From: Sphingomonas sp. LaA6.9
GTDB lineage: Bacteria > Pseudomonadota > Alphaproteobacteria > Sphingomonadales > Sphingomonadaceae
Length of the DNA: 64,000 nucleotides
Reading direction: 5' to 3'
Assembly: GCF_022601895.1 (NCBI RefSeq)
Contig: NZ_JAKVIO010000002.1
Coordinates: 124,001-188,000 of the forward strand
Each line of letters begins with the position of its first letter. Within the stretch, counting starts at the first letter, position 1. The position numbers and the translations under genes are program-made. The notes beneath the pieces were generated by a model. The model did not search any database, had not been told where the DNA came from, and worked only from the letters and a program-made list of their open reading frames with translations. This document shows positions 59,227 through 64,000 of this stretch, piece after piece.

Positions 59227-59583
59227 TTATCCTCCATTTCGGCGGGCGCGGGGGCGCCTTTTGCCTGGCTGAAACTCCTGGGGCGCAGGATCGGTTGCCT
59301 TGCGCCGGGCGAGCGACTTCATCTTACCTAGCAAGCGATCGCGGAACAGATAGCCGATGCCGGCGACGACGATCGCCACGGCTGCAATCGGTCGATGCCG
59401 GACCAGTTCAGCGCCGTCGCGTGCCGCCTTGGTCGCCTTGTCGCGCACGATCGTCCGCGCCTCATTGGCAAGCGACGCCGGCGTCAGTCGGCTGCGCACG
59501 GCGCTGACCGTGCTTATGAATTGCTCGTGCGCCTCCTCCGCTTCCTGGCGCGCCTCAGCCACCCTTTGCGTGCTTCGGCTCAT
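59227..59583 (-). CDS. DUF3618-like membrane protein
   Basis: A 118-residue protein with an N-terminal amphipathic helix (RVAEARQEAEEAHEQFISTVSAVRSRLTP), a single membrane segment (RPIAAVAIVVAGIGYLF) and a basic C-terminus (PGKRRPRARRN). The helix-membrane-basic tail layout is that of DUF3618 proteins found next to holin-like and YqjD-like genes in stress-linked operons. Function is unknown. It overlaps the holin-like gene (ATGA at 59580-59583) and ends 3 bases before the YqjD-like gene. Confidence 0.75.
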   Translation of the reverse strand: MSRSTQRVAEARQEAEEAHEQFISTVSAVRSRLTPASLANEARTIVRDKATKAARDGAELVRHRPIAAVAIVVAGIGYLFRDRLLGKMKSLARRKATDPAPQEFQPGKRRPRARRNGG

Positions 59584-59918
59584 GATCGCCTCCCGTCACC
59601 TCTGGAAACCACGAGAAACAATATCACCGCCAGCGCGAGGAGCGCGGCCGCCACGATGAGTGCCGCGAGCGCCAATCCCGTGATGGGCGCCAACGCCGCG
59701 ACTGCCGCAACGATCAGGAGGATGATTGCGAACAGCGCCAGCAGCGCGCCGGCAGCAGCCAGCGCGAGGTTCTTGCCATAGAAGGTGATGCGATCGAGCG
59801 CCTGCGCACGATAGAAGCTGATCTCGGCGCGTGCGAAGGACTTTGTGTCGTCGATCAACTGGCCGAACAGCTGCCCGATCGCCGGATCGCTTTCGCCAGG
59901 CGGCACCTCGTCGCTCAC
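59580..59918 (-). CDS. Phage holin family (DUF1469-type) membrane protein
   Basis: A 112-residue protein with two adjacent hydrophobic helices (ALAAAGALLALFAIILLIV and GLALAALIVAAALLALAVIL) after a charged N-terminal helix (IGQLFGQLIDDTKSFARAE). It matches the chromosomal family named holin_3_6/DUF1469; no phage gene is nearby, so a lytic role is unlikely and a membrane-stress role is more plausible. ATG 59918 follows AAGGGGAGAAG. It overlaps the DUF3618-like gene by 4 bases. Confidence 0.85.
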   Translation of the reverse strand: MSDEVPPGESDPAIGQLFGQLIDDTKSFARAEISFYRAQALDRITFYGKNLALAAAGALLALFAIILLIVAAVAALAPITGLALAALIVAAALLALAVILFLVVSRGDGRRS

Positions 59919-59947
59919 GCTCTTCTCCCCTTGCGTTTCGACAGGGC

Positions 59948-61934
<1,987 letters not shown>

Positions 61935-61981
61935 ACGCGGCCGGAATCGAAGAAAACAGGCTTCCCAGGCGACCTTTTTGC

Positions 61982-62009
61982 CGCCGCGCGTCGCAAATGA
62001 CGCGCGGCG
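61982..62009 (+). terminator. Strong hairpin between eno and ftsB
   Basis: Eleven-base arms CGCCGCGCGTC and GACGCGCGGCG with loop GCAAAT, 47 bases past the eno stop. No U-tract follows on the plus strand (a T-run lies on the other side), so it may limit read-through or act in mRNA processing. Confidence 0.45.
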
Positions 62010-62059
62010 AGGCAGAAACGGCTTGATTCCGCGAATCGCCTGTGATTCAAGGGATGACA

Positions 62060-62371
62060 ATGACACGCGCTATTCCTTTCCTCGGTTTGCTTCGCTCGGC
62101 CGCACCGACCGCGATCATCATGCTCGTGATCGCGATCTTTGGCGGCTATGCGGTGGTGGGCAAGAATGGCGTGCTCGCCTGGGGCGATTACAGCCGCCAG
62201 CTCGATCAGCAGCGGGTCGAGCTCTCCAGGCTCGAGAAGCAGAAGGCGCTGCTCCAGAATCGCGTGGCGCTGCTCGATCCGAGGAAAGCAAACCCCGACA
62301 TGGCGGATGAGCTGATCCGCCGCGAACTCGGTCTTGCGCACCCCGACGAAGTGATCGTTCCACTCAACTGA
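62060..62371 (+). CDS. ftsB: Septum formation initiator (FtsB/DivIC family)
   Basis: A 103-residue bitopic membrane protein: a short cytoplasmic start, a membrane helix (IIMLVIAIFGGYAVVG, about 20-35), then a coiled coil (YSRQLDQQRVELSRLEKQKALLQNRVALLD) and the conserved RRELGLAHPDEVIVPL. It should act in the divisome with FtsL and FtsQ. ATG 62060 is chosen for AAGGGA just upstream; an ATG at 62054 and a GTG at 62042 are alternatives. The eno-ftsB-pdhA order is a regular alphaproteobacterial arrangement. Confidence 0.88.
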   Translation: MTRAIPFLGLLRSAAPTAIIMLVIAIFGGYAVVGKNGVLAWGDYSRQLDQQRVELSRLEKQKALLQNRVALLDPRKANPDMADELIRRELGLAHPDEVIVPLN

Positions 62372-62403
62372 ACGTGTCTGTGAAAGAAAATTTCTCCATG
62401 CCG

Positions 62404-62433
62404 TTGCGGAATCCGTAAGGGCGCGCTTATAGA
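62404..62433 (+). promoter_or_regulatory. Possible housekeeping promoter of pdhA
   Basis: TTGCGG (62404-62409) and TATAGA (62428-62433) are spaced by 18 bases, in the 98-bp gap between ftsB and pdhA. The -10 box fits sigma-70 well, the -35 only half. Confidence 0.4.
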
Positions 62434-62469
62434 CCGCTCGTTCCTCTCCTCCCTACCAAGGTGAACGAC

Positions 62470-63525
62470 TTGGCAAGAGCATCGACAGCGAAACCGTCCA
62501 AGAGCGCGCCGGCCCCGACATCCAATCGCGAGCGCCCCGGCGAGCCAGAACGCTACAAGGCGAGCAAGGAAGAACTGCTCCAGTTCTATCGCGAGATGCT
62601 GCTCATTCGTCGCTTCGAGGAAAAGGCCGGACAGCTTTACGGCCTCGGTCTCATCGGCGGTTTCTGCCATCTCTATATCGGCCAGGAAGCCGTCGCGGTC
62701 GGCCTTCAGTCGGCACTTAACGGGGATACAGACAGCGTTATCACAGGCTATCGCGACCATGGCCACATGCTCGCTTACGGCATCGATCCCAAGGTGATCA
62801 TGGCCGAGCTGACGGGCCGCGAAGCTGGCATCAGCCGCGGCAAGGGCGGCTCGATGCACATGTTCTCGGTCGAGCACAAATTCTATGGTGGCCACGGCAT
62901 CGTCGGCGCGCAGGTGTCACTGGGCACAGGTCTTGCCTTCAAGCACAAATATTCGAAGGACGGCGGCGTCGCGATGGCCTATTTCGGCGATGGCGCGGCC
63001 AACCAGGGCCAGGTCTATGAGAGCTTCAACATGGCCGAGCTCTGGAAGCTCCCGATCATCTTCGTGATCGAGAACAACCAGTACGCCATGGGAACCTCGG
63101 TCAATCGCGCCTCGGCCGAGGATCAACTCTACCGCCGCGGCGAGAGCTTCCGCATCCCCGGCCTTCAGGTCGACGGCATGGATGTGCTGGCGGTCCGCGG
63201 TGCCGCCGAAGAGGCGGTCGCCTGGGTCCGTTCGGGCAAGGGGCCGATCCTGCTCGAGCTCAAGACCTACCGTTATCGCGGCCACTCGATGTCCGACCCC
63301 GCCAAATATCGCTCGCGTGACGAGGTGCAGGCGGTGCGCGACAAGTCCGATCCGATCGAGCATGCCAAGCGCGAGCTCGAGGCGCTGGGCGTCAGCGAGG
63401 ATGCGCTGAAGGACATCGACAAGGAAACCCGCAAGGTAGTGAGCGAGGCGGCCGATTTCGCCGAAACCTCGCCCGAGCCGGATGTTTCCGAACTCTATAC
63501 CGACGTGCTGGTGGACGAATATTGA
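62470..63525 (+). CDS. pdhA: Pyruvate dehydrogenase E1 component, alpha subunit
   Basis: A 351-residue thiamine-diphosphate-dependent subunit that, with E1 beta, decarboxylates pyruvate and acetylates the lipoyl group. The TPP motif [23 protein letters not shown] and NNQYAMGTS are intact, as is [17 protein letters not shown], which carries the conserved serine loop. The Ala/Pro-rich N-terminus is usual for the alphaproteobacterial type. The start is a TTG at 62470, with AAGG 8 bases before it; the GTG at 62461 is possible but has no ribosome site. The stop shares its last base with the pdhB start. Confidence 0.94.
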   Translation: MARASTAKPSKSAPAPTSNRERPGEPERYKASKEELLQFYREMLLIRRFEEKAGQLYGLGLIGGFCHLYIGQEAVAVGLQSALNGDTDSVITGYRDHGHMLAYGIDPKVIMAELTGREAGISRGKGGSMHMFSVEHKFYGGHGIVGAQVSLGTGLAFKHKYSKDGGVAMAYFGDGAANQGQVYESFNMAELWKLPIIFVIENNQYAMGTSVNRASAEDQLYRRGESFRIPGLQVDGMDVLAVRGAAEEAVAWVRSGKGPILLELKTYRYRGHSMSDPAKYRSRDEVQAVRDKSDPIEHAKRELEALGVSEDALKDIDKETRKVVSEAADFAETSPEPDVSELYTDVLVDEY

Positions 63526-64000
63526 TGGCTGTAGAACTCAAGATGCCCGCGCTTTCTCCCACGATGGAGGAGGGCACGCTCGCCAAATGGCTCGTCAAGG
63601 AAGGCGATGAGGTCAGATCCGGCGATATCCTCGCCGAGATCGAAACTGACAAGGCGACGATGGAGTTCGAGGCGGTCGATGAAGGCACCGTCTCCAAAAT
63701 CCTCGTTCCCGCGGGCGCCGAAGGCGTCAAGGTCGGAACCGTGATCGCGCTGATCGATGGTGAGGGCGAAGCCGCCGCACCGAAGGCCGAACCCGAGGTG
63801 CAGAAGGCCGCCGCCGCGCCGGCAGCGCCGACGCTCCCCGAAGGCGAGGCGGGCAGCGCTAAAAAGGCGGAATCTGGCACGCAAAAGCTCGTGTCGGAGG
63901 CCAGGGCGCTGGTCGCGGACCCTGCGATCCCTGCGGGCACCGAGATGGTGAAGACCACCGTCCGCGAGGCTCTGCGCGACGCGATGGCCGAGGAAATGCG
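63525..64000 (+). CDS. pdhB: Pyruvate dehydrogenase E1 component, beta subunit with N-terminal lipoyl domain (partial)
   Basis: The window ends inside this gene after about 158 codons. The first 80 residues form a lipoyl domain ([19 protein letters not shown], lipoyl Lys in [10 protein letters not shown]), followed by a long Ala/Pro/Glu linker, and then [14 protein letters not shown] begins the E1 beta transketolase domain. The lipoyl domain on E1 beta is typical of alphaproteobacterial pyruvate dehydrogenases. It overlaps pdhA by one base (TGATG). Confidence 0.94.
   Translation, partial: MAVELKMPALSPTMEEGTLAKWLVKEGDEVRSGDILAEIETDKATMEFEAVDEGTVSKILVPAGAEGVKVGTVIALIDGEGEAAAPKAEPEVQKAAAAPAAPTLPEGEAGSAKKAESGTQKLVSEARALVADPAIPAGTEMVKTTVREALRDAMAEEM

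Noticed and set aside
59580-59918. Holin-family gene as a sign of a prophage
   Set aside because: The family is widespread on chromosomes, and no phage structural, lysis or integrase gene is near.
61970-62009. T-run plus hairpin between eno and ftsB as a perfect intrinsic terminator
   Set aside because: The T-run precedes the stem on the plus strand, so it is not a U-tract for eno; kept only as a hairpin with modest confidence.

Overview
The window is GC-rich, dense bacterial chromosome with short intergenic gaps and many 1-4 bp start/stop overlaps. It looks like an alphaproteobacterium of the order Sphingomonadales (Sphingomonas/Sphingopyxis/Novosphingobium type). The reasons are the pdhA-pdhB pair whose E1 beta carries an N-terminal lipoyl domain, the eno-ftsB-pdhA order, the yqeY-dnaG-rpoD block, a DUF4170 protein, a TonB-dependent receptor, and a catabolic cluster full of SDR and CoA genes. 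The assignment rests on gene content and protein style, not on a database search.

Layout. 1-16.4 kb is an accessory-looking catabolic region: a sulfotransferase start (cut by the window edge), an LLM-class flavin oxidoreductase, a secreted HSL-type hydrolase, a MarR regulator with a palindromic site in front of it, four SDR enzymes, an NTF2-like protein, an acyl-CoA ligase, a CaiB-type CoA transferase, a nitronate monooxygenase, an acyl-CoA dehydrogenase, two aldehyde dehydrogenases (succinate-semialdehyde and methylmalonate-semialdehyde types) and a LysR regulator. Together these could activate an organic acid to its CoA ester, epimerise and beta-oxidise it, and feed C3/C4 semialdehydes to central metabolism; the substrate cannot be read from sequence. 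Two identical tRNA-Asn genes (16.54-16.71 kb) close this region.

From 16.8 kb on, the content is mainly housekeeping. In order it holds: moaA-nadK; a REC-like/GGDEF/EAL protein; sdhE-mfd diverging from recG; a PilZ protein; a DEAD-box RNA helicase coupled to a YaiI-type protein; an MltF-like lytic transglycosylase; a DUF2501 protein; tyrS, an agmatinase-like hydrolase and an HI0933-type flavoprotein; an SDR; a DOMON-like/NamZ-like/Tat-M24-peptidase operon; a split MoxR/VWA locus interrupted by a soluble chemoreceptor and a glutathione S-transferase; a siderophore-type TonB receptor; yqeY-dnaG-rpoD with a clear terminator; carA, a small lipoprotein and carB; greA; rhomboid protease; DUF4170; a four-gene set of small membrane-anchored stress-type proteins behind a possible EcfG promoter; eno, ftsB, pdhA and the start of pdhB.

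The most unusual observations are an 88-residue Cys-rich lipoprotein gene overlapping both carA and carB, an SDR whose catalytic Tyr is Phe, an HSL-type hydrolase with three altered active-site motifs, a NamZ-like enzyme with no export signal, and several inverted repeats set close to start codons. No transposase, integrase, CRISPR array or phage module was seen.
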